Shown here piece by piece: positions 16,603 through 24,964 of a stretch of 64,000 bases of DNA. A model generated the notes under the pieces. It searched no databases. It was not told the DNA's origin and worked only from the letters and a program-made list of their open reading frames with translations. The stretch comes from an uncultured Bradyrhizobium sp. GTDB lineage: Bacteria > Pseudomonadota > Alphaproteobacteria > Rhizobiales > Xanthobacteraceae. Both the position numbers and the translations under genes were made by a program. The first letter of the stretch is position 1. Each line of letters opens with the position of its first letter. Location: positions 62,001 through 126,000 of the forward strand of contig NZ_CAKZHY010000096.1 of the NCBI RefSeq assembly GCF_936928535.1, written 5' to 3'.

Positions 16603-16729
16603 GTCGTCCTGGCGAAAGCCAGAACCCATACCGCGTGATCTATCTGGTGTACGCGGTGCTATTCCCGAATGACCAGCCTTCGCCAAACTCCTCCCTGGGG
16701 TAATGGGTCTTGGTTTTCGCCAGGACGAC
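16603..16729. repeat. Extragenic palindrome, family D
   Basis: GTCGTCCTGGCGAAAGCCAG and its mirror (TTTTCGCCAGGACGAC) enclose about 90 bases with AACCCATA/TAATGGGT arms. Only one copy is present here. It fills most of the 289-base gap between the TetR gene and the ABC permease; the rest of the gap (16730-16883) shows no gene and no clear promoter. Confidence 0.7.
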
Positions 16730-16883
16730 ACCGATTGTGTGGGACGGGCGGTGCATTCCCATCACAACATTCCCATCGATCCCCCCGGAACCGCCGCAAA
16801 ACGTCACAGGGAATCCTCTGGACAGTATTTATCCAACGGGTTAATTTCTCCCCGGAAACGAAAAAGACGATCGGGAGTGAAGC

Positions 16884-17693
16884 GTGGCTGAGTTGAAGCC
16901 GCAGAGTGCGGTGTCCAAGATGCTGAATGCGGCCTGGGTCCGGCCGTTTCTGTTCCTGGTCTTCATCGTCGTCGCCTGGGATCTCGCGATCCGGCTGTTC
17001 AGGATTCCCGCCTACCAGATCCCGGCGCCGGTCGACGTCGTCGCGGTGCTGCGCTCGGACTGGCCGGAGCTGCTGCGGCAGTGCTGGCCGACGACCTATG
17101 CGACCGTCTGCGGCTTCCTGCTGTCGGCGCTGTTCGGCATCCCGGTGGCGATGCTGATCGCGGGTTCAAAGACGGTGGAGAGCTACGTTTATCCGCTGCT
17201 GGTGTTTTCCCAGTCCGTGCCGAAGATCGCGATCGCACCACTGTTCGTGGTCTGGTTCGGCTTCGGCATTGTCCCGAAAGTCATCTCGGCATTCCTGCTC
17301 GGCTTCTTTCCAGTGGTGGTCTCGGCGGTGCAGGGCTTCAAGTCGGTTGATCCTGACATGGTCGATCTCGCTCGCGCGATGCAGGGCAGCCGCTTTCAGG
17401 TGTTTTGCGCGGTGAACCTGCCGCATGCGCTGCCGGCGATCTTTTCCGGCCTCAAGGTCTCGGTGACGCTCGCCGTGGTCGGCGCCGTCGTCGGCGAGTT
17501 CGTCGGCTCCAATTCCGGCATCGGCTATGTGATGCAGCGTTCGATCGGCACGTTCGACCTGCCGACGATGTTCGCGGCGCTCGTTCTCCTCGCGCTGCTC
17601 GGCGTCATCTTGTTCTGGGTCGTCGACCGCATCGAGAAGCTGGTGATTCCGTGGCACGTCAGCCAGCGTGAAGAGGTCATTTTCGCGTCTTAA
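16884..17693 (+). CDS. ABC importer permease, nitrate/sulfonate/taurine (SsuC/TauC) type
   Basis: The 269-residue protein has six probable membrane helices starting with AWVRPFLFLVFIVVAWDLAI. The EAA loop that contacts the ATPase is VDLARAMQGSRFQVFCAVNL followed by PHALPAIFSGLKVS. The GTG start at 16884 is preceded by GGGAGTGAA. It is the first of three importer genes, with the binding protein at 17745 and the ATPase at 18853. Importers of this class bring in small anionic or heterocyclic compounds. The adjacent catabolic genes suggest a sugar-like acid or polyol, which would be an unusual cargo. Confidence 0.88.
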   Translation: MAELKPQSAVSKMLNAAWVRPFLFLVFIVVAWDLAIRLFRIPAYQIPAPVDVVAVLRSDWPELLRQCWPTTYATVCGFLLSALFGIPVAMLIAGSKTVESYVYPLLVFSQSVPKIAIAPLFVVWFGFGIVPKVISAFLLGFFPVVVSAVQGFKSVDPDMVDLARAMQGSRFQVFCAVNLPHALPAIFSGLKVSVTLAVVGAVVGEFVGSNSGIGYVMQRSIGTFDLPTMFAALVLLALLGVILFWVVDRIEKLVIPWHVSQREEVIFAS

Positions 17694-17744
17694 CCAAAGC
17701 AACGAACGGCCAACAACGGCCGAAACATAACGACAGGGAGAGTG

Positions 17745-18740
17745 ATGATGAAGCGGTGGATTGGGGCTGCAACTGTGGCGCTGATGGCGTTTGCAGTTTC
17801 GCCGGCAAAGGCGGCCGACAAGGTCGTGCTGATGCTGAATTGGTACGTCTATGGCGAGCACGCGCCGTTCTATTACGGTAAGGCCAAGGGCATCTATGCC
17901 GCCGAAGGCATCGACCTCGAGATCCAGGAAGGCCGCGGCTCGGCGGCGACCACGCAGGCCGTCGCCGCCAAGACCGCCGATTTCGGCTATGTCGACGTTC
18001 CCACCATGATGCGCGCCGCGATCAAGGGCGCGCCTGTGATCGCGACCGGTGTGCTGCTGCAGACCTCGCCGATGTCCGCCATGGGTTTTGCCGACAAGAA
18101 CATCAGGAAGCCCGAGGACATCAAGGGCAAGACGGTGGCGATCACGCCGGCCGATTCCATGACCCAGATCTGGCCGCTGTTCCTGAAGAAGACCGGCCTC
18201 AAGGAAAGCGACTTCCAGACCGTTGCCGGCGACGGCCAGACCAAGCTCAACGCCGTCATCAACGGCCAAGCTGATCTCTTGCTCGGCTATGTCATGGACC
18301 AGTCGATGAAGATCAAGGACGCCACCGGCAAGGACGTCTATCCGATCAAGTTCGCCGACTACGGCATCAACATGGTCTCGTCGGGCATCATCGCCAACAC
18401 CGATTATGTGAAGGCCAATGCCGATCTCGTCCGCCGCTTCATGTCGGCGACGACGAAAGCGGTGGAAGCCGCCGAGAAGGAGCCGAAGGCGGCCGCGCAA
18501 TCGATCCTCGATGCCAACCCCAAGGGCGGCAAGATCGACACGCTGACGCAGGGCTTCGAGCTGACCATTCCGCTCTATCGGACCGCCGAGACCAAGAGCA
18601 AGCGGCCGTTCCAGGTCACCGACCAGAACATGACTGACAGCGTCAACCTCATGGTCGAATATGGCGGCCTCGACGCCAAGGCCAAGGACAACCCGAAGGC
18701 GTTCTACACCAACGATTACCTGCCGAAGAGTGGCACGTGA
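17745..18740 (+). CDS. ABC importer substrate-binding protein, NMT1/SsuA/TauA family
   Basis: The precursor of about 331 residues starts with a signal peptide ending AKA-A near residue 24. The mature protein opens VVLMLNWYVYGEHAPFYYGK, typical of the NMT1/THI5-like group, with KPEDIKGKTVAITPADSMTQ and a central DFGYVDVPTMMRAA segment. The first of three tandem starts is GTG 17742; ATG 17745 has better spacing to AGGGAG. It lies between its permease and ATPase genes. NMT1-like proteins bind thiamine precursors, pyrimidines or sulfonates, so the ligand here is open. A family B palindrome follows it. Confidence 0.88.
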   Translation: MMKRWIGAATVALMAFAVSPAKAADKVVLMLNWYVYGEHAPFYYGKAKGIYAAEGIDLEIQEGRGSAATTQAVAAKTADFGYVDVPTMMRAAIKGAPVIATGVLLQTSPMSAMGFADKNIRKPEDIKGKTVAITPADSMTQIWPLFLKKTGLKESDFQTVAGDGQTKLNAVINGQADLLLGYVMDQSMKIKDATGKDVYPIKFADYGINMVSSGIIANTDYVKANADLVRRFMSATTKAVEAAEKEPKAAAQSILDANPKGGKIDTLTQGFELTIPLYRTAETKSKRPFQVTDQNMTDSVNLMVEYGGLDAKAKDNPKAFYTNDYLPKSGT

Positions 18741-18746
18741 AACGCT

Positions 18747-18825
18747 CGTCATTCCCGGGCCCGAAGGGCGAACCCGGAATCTCGAGATTCCGGGTCTGGT
18801 CCTTCGGACCATCCCGGAATGACGG
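18747..18825. repeat. Extragenic palindrome, family B copy 1
   Basis: CGTCATTCCCGGG starts and CCCGGAATGACGG ends the unit. Inside are a perfect CCCGGAATCTCGAGATTCCGGG palindrome centre and a GGTCCTTCGGACC hairpin. The second copy is at 59831-59912. It sits seven bases after the binding-protein gene, within the importer operon. Confidence 0.8.
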
Positions 18826-18852
18826 TCCCTATCGCCGATTGGACTTGTTGAG

Positions 18853-19701
18853 ATGACCGCAGCAAAGCAGGTGGTGGACGAGGTGCAGCCCGCCGCGCAT
18901 CTGAGACTGGTGAGCGACCGGGCTGCCGGCGACACGTCGGGCATCAAGCTCTCAGGCGTGTCGAAGACCTACCGGACGCGCGACGGCGACGTGCCATCGC
19001 TGCGGCCGCTCGACTTCCACATCAATGACGGCGAATTCTTTGTCGTGGTGGGCCCGTCCGGTTGCGGCAAGTCCACGCTGCTCAAGCTGATCTCGGGGCT
19101 GTTGCCGCCGACATCAGGCGAGATTTTGGTCGAAGGTGAAAAGGTGACGAAGCCGCATGGCAATGTCGGCATCGTCTTTCAGAACGCGCTGCTTTTGCCC
19201 TGGCGCAACATCCTGTCCAATGTGATGTTGCCGATCGACATGAAGCGGCTGCCGCGGGACGAATACCTCGCCCGCGCCAAGGCGCTGCTGAAGCTGGTCG
19301 GGCTGGACGGATTCGAGAAGAAGCTGCCCTGGCAATTATCGGGTGGTATGCAGCAGCGCGCCTCGATCTGCCGCGCGCTGGTGCACGATCCCAAGATCAT
19401 GCTGATGGACGAGCCGTTCGGCGCCCTCGATGCGCTGACGCGCGAGCGCATGAATGTCGAGCTGATGCGGATCCAGCGCGAGACGAAGAAGACGGTGCTG
19501 CTGATTACGCATTCGATTCCGGAAGCCGTGTTCCTCGCCGACCGCGTGCTCGTCATGACCGAGCGCCCCGGCGCGATCGCGGCGATCTACGACGTGCCGC
19601 TGCCGCGCCCGCGCTCGCTCGATGTGATGGCCGACCCTGTCTTCACCGAGCTCGTGCAACGCATCCGCAAGCATTTCTTCTCGCAAGGTTCGCTGGACTA
19701 A
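18853..19701 (+). CDS. ABC importer ATP-binding protein, SsuB/TauB type
   Basis: The 282-residue ATPase has a 35-residue N-terminal extension, then Walker A GPSGCGKST near residue 76 and Q-loop VFQNALLLPW. The signature LSGGMQQR, Walker B IMLMDEPFGALD and the switch His in LLITHSIPEA follow. It would power the permease at 16884 and work with the binding protein at 17745. The gene is four bases ahead of the enolase-superfamily gene, so transporter and enzymes are one transcription unit. Confidence 0.92.
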   Translation: MTAAKQVVDEVQPAAHLRLVSDRAAGDTSGIKLSGVSKTYRTRDGDVPSLRPLDFHINDGEFFVVVGPSGCGKSTLLKLISGLLPPTSGEILVEGEKVTKPHGNVGIVFQNALLLPWRNILSNVMLPIDMKRLPRDEYLARAKALLKLVGLDGFEKKLPWQLSGGMQQRASICRALVHDPKIMLMDEPFGALDALTRERMNVELMRIQRETKKTVLLITHSIPEAVFLADRVLVMTERPGAIAAIYDVPLPRPRSLDVMADPVFTELVQRIRKHFFSQGSLD

Positions 19702-19705
19702 AGCC

Positions 19706-21109
19706 ATGGCGCCGAGCTTGAAGCTGCGAGACATCGCCTTCTTCGAACGCCCCGTGCATTTCGCGCGGCCGTTCCGCTTTGGCGCGATCACGCTTCACGC
19801 GACGGCGCAGTTGTTCGTCCGGGTCGAGATCGAGGTCGAGAGCAAGGGCATTGCCGTCGGTGCCAGCGCCGAGATGCTGGTGCCGAAATGGTTCGACAAG
19901 CGACCGGAACTGTCGCCGGCGCAGACGGTCGATGGGTTGCGGCGCTCGCTTCAGATCGCGCGCGCGCTTTATTTGGCGCAGACCGGATTCCAGACGGCAT
20001 TCGATCTGCACGCCGAATGCATTGGCGCGCAGGTCGCGGCCTGCGCCAGGGAGAACATTCCGCCGCTTGCGGCAGCTTATGGTCCGGCTGAGATCGACAA
20101 GGCGATCCTCGACGCGCTGCTGCGCGGCGTGGGAACTAATTTCTTTGATGGCATGGCCGCAAACATCGCAGGGATCGACGCACGATTGTCGCCCGACCTC
20201 GACAAGGGCGATGTCGACCGATGTCTCGTGCTTGGCAATGAGTACCGGTCGCAACGCGTTGCGATCCGCCACACTGTCGGTCTCGACGACAGGATCGAGG
20301 GGGAGGGTGGCGTTGCCGATCCGAAGCAAAACGCCGGTGCGCGCTTTTTCAAGCTGAAGCTCGGCGGCGATCCTGAGGCGGATGTTTCGCGGCTGATTCG
20401 CATCGGCGGTGAATTGTCGAAATTGTCTCATGACTACGAAGTGACGCTCGACGGCAACGAGCAATATGCGGACATGACGGCGCTTGCGGCGCTGGTCGAC
20501 AGGCTGGAACGCGACGACGCTCTGAGGTCGATCTTTCGCAAGCTGATCTATATCGAGCAGCCGATGCCGCGCGATATCACTCGTCAATTGCCGCTCGGCG
20601 CCCTCAAGCGTCGCGATTTCATCATCGATGAGGCCGACGATTCCTATGATGCGTGGCCGGCCGCTCACGAGCTCGGTTACAGCGGCGTCTCGTCCAAATC
20701 CTGCAAGGGCATCTACAAGTCCATCGTGAACTTCACCCGCATTGCGAAGCTGAACGAAGACGGAGCGGAGTGCTTCGTCACGGGTGAAGATCTGACCTGT
20801 CAGCCGGGTCCCGCCCTGCAGCAAGATCTGGCGCTCGGCGCGCTGCTCTGCCTCGAACATGCCGAGCGCAACGGCCATCATTATGTCGATGGTTTTGGCG
20901 ATGCTCCCACCGCCGAAGCGCAGGCCTTCGCGGTCGCTCATCCTGATCTCTATGCCGATACCGGCCACGGTATCCGCCTCAACATTCACGACGGCGATCT
21001 CCTGACGGGATCGCTCAACACAGTGGGCTTTGCGACGTCGGTCCATCCGAACTGGTCGGCGCTCGGTCCGCTCGAACAGCCAAAATCACTTCAGGAGTAT
21101 CTGGCATGA
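19706..21109 (+). CDS. Enolase-superfamily enzyme (mandelate racemase/muconate cycloisomerase-like), unassigned
   Basis: The 467-residue protein is long for the superfamily. Visible active-site pieces are FFKLKLGGD (KxK general base), VTLDGNEQY (first metal Asp), YIEQPM (second metal Glu), FIIDEADDS (third acidic ligand) and SGVSSKSCKG (second-strand Lys). Such enzymes abstract the alpha proton of a carboxylate and then dehydrate, racemise or cyclise it. The start at 19706 directly follows the ATPase stop. The next gene overlaps its stop by four bases. The capping domain is not one I recognise, so the substrate may be new. Confidence 0.8.
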   Translation: MAPSLKLRDIAFFERPVHFARPFRFGAITLHATAQLFVRVEIEVESKGIAVGASAEMLVPKWFDKRPELSPAQTVDGLRRSLQIARALYLAQTGFQTAFDLHAECIGAQVAACARENIPPLAAAYGPAEIDKAILDALLRGVGTNFFDGMAANIAGIDARLSPDLDKGDVDRCLVLGNEYRSQRVAIRHTVGLDDRIEGEGGVADPKQNAGARFFKLKLGGDPEADVSRLIRIGGELSKLSHDYEVTLDGNEQYADMTALAALVDRLERDDALRSIFRKLIYIEQPMPRDITRQLPLGALKRRDFIIDEADDSYDAWPAAHELGYSGVSSKSCKGIYKSIVNFTRIAKLNEDGAECFVTGEDLTCQPGPALQQDLALGALLCLEHAERNGHHYVDGFGDAPTAEAQAFAVAHPDLYADTGHGIRLNIHDGDLLTGSLNTVGFATSVHPNWSALGPLEQPKSLQEYLA

Positions 21110-22257
21110 CCACGCAACGCCTCGGCCTCATCATGAACGGCGTCACCGGCCGCATGGGGCTAAACCAGCATCTGATCCGCTCGATCGTTGCGATCCGCGA
21201 CCAGGGCGGCATCCGCCTGAAGAATGGCGACCGCGTCATGCCCGATCCGATCCTGATCGGCCGCAGCGCCGAGAAGGTCGAGGCGCTCGCCAAGCGCTAC
21301 AACGTCGCGCGCTGGACCACCGACCTCGACGCCGCGCTCGCTGACAAGAATGACACCATGTTCTTCGACGCCGCGACCACGCAGGCGCGGCCCGGCCTGC
21401 TGACCCAGGCCATCAATGCCGGCAAGCACGTCTATTGCGAGAAGCCGATCGCGACCAACTTCGAGGAGGCGCTTGAAGTCGTCAAGCTCGCCAATGCCAA
21501 GGGCGTCAAGCACGGCACGGTGCAGGACAAGCTGTTCCTGCCCGGCCTGAAGAAGATCGCCTTCCTGCGCGATTCCGGTTTCTTCGGCCGCATCCTCTCG
21601 GTGCGCGGCGAATTCGGTTATTGGGTGTTCGAAGGCGGCTGGCAGGAGGCGCAACGGCCGTCCTGGAACTACCGCAGCGAGGACGGTGGCGGCATCATCC
21701 TGGACATGGTCTGCCACTGGCGCTACGTGCTCGACAACCTCTTTGGCAATGTCCAGAGCGTGGTCTGCATCGGCAACACCGACATTCCCGAGCGCTTCGA
21801 CGAGCAGGGCAAGAAGTACAAGGCGACCGCGGATGATTCCGCCTACGCGACCTTCCAGCTCGAAGGCGGCGTCATCGCCCACATCAACATGTCCTGGGTC
21901 ACCCGCGTCTATCGCGACGACCTCGTCACCTTCCAGGTCGACGGCACCCACGGCTCGGCGGTCGCGGGCCTTACCGACTGCATGATCCAAGCGCGGCAGG
22001 CGACGCCGCGCCCAGTGTGGAATCCCGACGAGAAGCGGCTGCACGATTTCTACGGCGACTGGCAGAAGCTGCCTGAAAATGTCACCTACGACAACGGCTT
22101 CAAGGAGCAGTGGGAGATGTTCATCCGCCACGTCTACGAGGATGCGCCCTACAAGTTCACGCTGCTCGAAGGCGCCAAGGGCGTACAACTCGCCGAATGC
22201 GCGCTGAAGAGCTGGAAGGAGCGGCGCTGGATCGACGTCGCCCCGATCAAGGCGTGA
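21106..22257 (+). CDS. Gfo/Idh/MocA-family NAD(P)-dependent oxidoreductase
   Basis: The 383-residue protein has a Rossmann N-terminal domain (LGLIMNGVTGRMGLNQHLI, an atypical loop of the form NGVTGRMG) and the family signature CEKPIATNFEEAL near residue 112. A C-terminal GFO_IDH_MocA sheet domain follows with GGGIILDMVCHWRYVLDNLF, where His is the usual proton relay. Family members oxidise sugars, inositols or deoxyinosamines at a hydroxyl. ATGA overlap with the enolase-like gene suggests tight coupling. The pairing with an enolase-type dehydratase suits a non-phosphorylative sugar or inositol route. Confidence 0.88.
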   Translation: MTTQRLGLIMNGVTGRMGLNQHLIRSIVAIRDQGGIRLKNGDRVMPDPILIGRSAEKVEALAKRYNVARWTTDLDAALADKNDTMFFDAATTQARPGLLTQAINAGKHVYCEKPIATNFEEALEVVKLANAKGVKHGTVQDKLFLPGLKKIAFLRDSGFFGRILSVRGEFGYWVFEGGWQEAQRPSWNYRSEDGGGIILDMVCHWRYVLDNLFGNVQSVVCIGNTDIPERFDEQGKKYKATADDSAYATFQLEGGVIAHINMSWVTRVYRDDLVTFQVDGTHGSAVAGLTDCMIQARQATPRPVWNPDEKRLHDFYGDWQKLPENVTYDNGFKEQWEMFIRHVYEDAPYKFTLLEGAKGVQLAECALKSWKERRWIDVAPIKA

Positions 22258-22290
22258 GGTTCGTTGAATAAGCCCGGATGTCCACCAAGC

Positions 22291-22377
22291 CGTCATTGCG
22301 AGCGAAGCGAAGCAATCCAGAGTCTTTCCGCAGAGGCAGTCTGGATTGCTTCGTCGCTTCGCTCCTCGCAATGACGG
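22291..22377. repeat. Extragenic palindrome, family C copy 2
   Basis: CGTCATTGCGAGCGAAGCG and GCTCCTCGCAATGACGG close around AAGCAATCCAG/CTGGATTGCTT, as in the copy at 15704-15791. The variable bases between the arms differ while the arms are kept. It lies between the oxidoreductase and DUF993 genes of the same strand. Confidence 0.8.
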
Positions 22378-22393
22378 GGAGAGGTCAGAGACT

Positions 22394-23584
22394 ATGAACA
22401 AGCCCGTTCTAGCCATGTCGTCCTTGTCGCTCAAGCTGCCGAAGGCCGATCGCTCGATCGAGACCTACCGGTTAGCTGCCTCGCGCTCGTTTCCTGCAAA
22501 GCTCGAGGGCCCGCTGAATCGCATCGCCTTCTCGGCCGTGCATACGGTCGCCGATCCCTTCGCGGACAACGACCCCTGGCTGTCGGCGGCCGTCGACTGG
22601 GACAAGACCATCGCCTTCCGCGAGCACATCTGGGATCTCGGTCTTGGCGTTGCCGAGGCGATGGACACCGCGCAGCGCGGCATGGGGCTGGACTGGCCGA
22701 CCTCGCTGGAACTGATCACGCGTTCGGTCGGCGCCGCCAAACGTCGCAACGCGCTGGTGTTCTCCGGAGCCGGCACCGATCATCTCGCCGTTGAGGATGC
22801 CGAGAGCCTGGACGACGTGATCCGCGCCTATGAGGAGCAGATCTCGGCGGTCGAGAAGGTCGGCGGCCGCATCATCCTGATGGCCTCGCGCGCGCTGGCG
22901 AAGCTCGGCCAGGGTGCCGATGACTACGCCAAGGTCTATAACCGTGTGCTGTCGCAGGTCCGTGAGCCCGTGATCATCCACTGGCTCGGCGACATGTTCG
23001 ATCCGGCGCTGACGGGATATTGGGGCACCAGCAATCTCGACAAGGCGATGAACACTGCGGTGGCCATCATCAACAACAACGCCGCCAAGGTCGATGGCGT
23101 CAAGGTTTCGCTGCTCGACAAGCAGCGCGAGATCGACATGCGCCGTCGCCTCGACAAGCGCATCAAGATGTATACCGGCGACGACTTCAACTATGCAGAG
23201 CTGATCGCCGGCGACGAAAAGGGCTTTTCGCACGCGCTGCTCGGCATCTTTGACGCGGTCGCACCGGCGGCGTCCTATGCGCTCTCGCGTCTGGCGGCCG
23301 GTGATGAAGCTGGTTTCCACGACGTGCTCGGGCCGACCGTGCCGCTGTCGCGCCACATCTTCAAAGCGCCGACGCGCTTCTACAAGACCGGCGTGGTGTT
23401 CATGGCGTATCTCAATGGCCACCAGGACCATTTCACCATGGTCGGCGGCCAGGAAAGCACGCGCTCGATGCTGCATCTGGCAGAACTGTTCAGGCTTGCC
23501 GACCAGGCCGGCCTGCTCGCCAATCCGGAGTTGGCGACGCGCCGCATGAAGACGGTGACGGCTTCGCACGGACTGGAAGACTGA
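22394..23584 (+). CDS. DUF993-family protein
   Basis: The 396-residue protein matches the DUF993 family by wording (FSAVHTVADPFADNDPWLSA; WDLGLGVAEAMDTAQRGMGL; GTDHLAVEDA). From residue 100 on it reads like a TIM-barrel aldolase (VGGRIILMASRALAK, EPVIIHWLGDMFDPALTGYW, DGVKVSLLDK). The Lys in KVSLL could be a Schiff-base residue of a dihydrodipicolinate-synthase-like barrel. ATG 22394 is used; 16 upstream codons read the palindrome. It is flanked by a Gfo/Idh enzyme and a sugar-isomerase-like enzyme, so it is likely a lyase of the same pathway. This function is inference. Confidence 0.8.
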   Translation: MNKPVLAMSSLSLKLPKADRSIETYRLAASRSFPAKLEGPLNRIAFSAVHTVADPFADNDPWLSAAVDWDKTIAFREHIWDLGLGVAEAMDTAQRGMGLDWPTSLELITRSVGAAKRRNALVFSGAGTDHLAVEDAESLDDVIRAYEEQISAVEKVGGRIILMASRALAKLGQGADDYAKVYNRVLSQVREPVIIHWLGDMFDPALTGYWGTSNLDKAMNTAVAIINNNAAKVDGVKVSLLDKQREIDMRRRLDKRIKMYTGDDFNYAELIAGDEKGFSHALLGIFDAVAPAASYALSRLAAGDEAGFHDVLGPTVPLSRHIFKAPTRFYKTGVVFMAYLNGHQDHFTMVGGQESTRSMLHLAELFRLADQAGLLANPELATRRMKTVTASHGLED

Positions 23585-24447
23585 TGCGCGATTTTTCGTC
23601 CGACCATCGCTGGCTGTCGCTGAACACGGCGACCGTCCGCAAGCAGGGTGACCTCGTCCAGATCATCGATGCCTGTGCCAGGCACGGCATTCGCGCCATC
23701 GATCCCTGGCGCGATCAGGTCGCATCAGTTGGCCTTGATCGTGCGGTTCGTGCCGTGCGTGATGCGGGGCTCGACCTCTCAGGCTATTGCCGCGGCGGCA
23801 TGTTCACCTCGGACGCGTCGCGCCGGGGCGAGGTGAGTGACGACAACCGCCGCTGTGTGGACGAAGCCAAGGCGCTGGGCGCGCCCTGCATTGTCCTCGT
23901 CGTCGGCGGCCTGCCGCAATATTCGCGGCCGGGCAGCGAGGCGTCGAAGGACATCGCGGCCGCGCGTGGGCAGGTGGAGGAGGCGCTCGCCGACATGCTC
24001 GACTATGCCCGGCAGGCAAAGCTGCCGCTGGCGATCGAGCCGCTGCATCCGGCTTACGCGGCCGACCGCGCCTGCGTGAACACCACCAAGCAGGCGCTCG
24101 ACATCTGCGACCGGCTCGACCCCAGCCGCAGCTGCATGCTCGGTGTCGCGCTCGACGTCTATCACATCTGGTGGGACCCGGAGCTGATGGGCCAGATTGC
24201 GCGCGCCGGCCAGGACCGTCTGCTCGCCTTCCACGTCTGCGACTGGCTGGTGCCGACGAAAGATATCCTCAACGACCGCGGCATGATGGGCGATGGCGTC
24301 ATCGACATCCAATCGGTGCGCGCAGCGGTCGAGGCGCAGGGCTTTGCCGGCTATTCGGAGATCGAGATCTTCTCGAACGACTGGTGGAGCAAGCCGATGG
24401 ACGAGGTGCTGCGCACCTGCATCGAGCGGCACCGGACGGTGGTTTAG
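23584..24447 (+). CDS. Sugar phosphate isomerase/epimerase-like (xylose isomerase-like TIM barrel)
   Basis: The 287-residue protein is a TIM barrel of the AP-endonuclease-2 type. Four metal-ligand positions are visible: Glu in LAIEPLHP, Asp in ALDVYHIWW, His in LAFHVCDWL and Glu in YSEIEIFSNDWW. This fits an isomerase, epimerase or dehydratase acting on sugars or inosose. It starts one base into the previous stop (TGATG at 23582-23586), so DUF993 and this gene are coupled. IolE/IolI-like chemistry on an inositol derivative is possible but unproven. Confidence 0.85.
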   Translation: MRDFSSDHRWLSLNTATVRKQGDLVQIIDACARHGIRAIDPWRDQVASVGLDRAVRAVRDAGLDLSGYCRGGMFTSDASRRGEVSDDNRRCVDEAKALGAPCIVLVVGGLPQYSRPGSEASKDIAAARGQVEEALADMLDYARQAKLPLAIEPLHPAYAADRACVNTTKQALDICDRLDPSRSCMLGVALDVYHIWWDPELMGQIARAGQDRLLAFHVCDWLVPTKDILNDRGMMGDGVIDIQSVRAAVEAQGFAGYSEIEIFSNDWWSKPMDEVLRTCIERHRTVV

Positions 24448-24514
24448 ATCGCTGGCGTTGCGTCGGTCGTGGTCGAGGCGCTAGGCTGCGCGGCATCGAA
24501 CCGACGGATGCCCG

Positions 24515-24964
24515 ATGGCGAAAAAGGTCGTGCCCCGCGGAGCTACTCGCTTCCGCATCAGTCCCAACCGTCCCCTGCTGATGGTGGATGTCGAGGTGAA
24601 CGGACTTGGACCGTTCAACTTCGCGCTCGATACCGGCGCGTCGTTCTGTGTCATCACGCCCGACATGGCACAGGCAATCGGTATCGCGCTGGAGGCCGAT
24701 CAGCCAACCGCGATTGGTGCGGGCGGCCGGATCGAGGCTGGTTTTGCGAAGTTGTCGAGCTTCCGGCTCGGCTCCCACGTCGTTCGCAATCTGGGTGCGG
24801 CGGTGATGCCGCTGGATGCGGTCGAACAGCAACTCGGGGTGACGATCGCCGGGCTGATCGGCTACAATTTCCTCAAGCGTTTTGTAGTCACGCTGGATTA
24901 TCCAGGCGGCTTCCTGCGACTGAAGCGGCACGCCATCAGCAGGCCAGCCCCTGCGAAGCGCTAG
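24515..24964 (+). CDS. Retropepsin-like aspartyl protease
   Basis: The 149-residue protein has the retropepsin active-site triplet in FNFALDTGASFCVITPDMAQ and the second-half glycine-rich flap region (AIGAGGRIEAGF). It ends with GLIGYNFLKRFVVTLDYPGG, the C-terminal strand pair of retropepsin folds. One DTG per chain implies a homodimeric protease. No signal peptide or membrane segment is seen, so it appears cytoplasmic. Its last 29 bases overlap the convergent radical SAM gene. Family members of this size are often called clan AA proteases; a role in cutting the peptide encoded nearby is possible but unsupported. Confidence 0.75.
   Translation: MAKKVVPRGATRFRISPNRPLLMVDVEVNGLGPFNFALDTGASFCVITPDMAQAIGIALEADQPTAIGAGGRIEAGFAKLSSFRLGSHVVRNLGAAVMPLDAVEQQLGVTIAGLIGYNFLKRFVVTLDYPGGFLRLKRHAISRPAPAKR

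Noticed and set aside
17166..18947. A 593-codon minus-strand frame across the permease and binding-protein genes
   Set aside because: It spans an intergenic palindrome and two clear plus-strand genes; composition is typical of antisense shadow frames.
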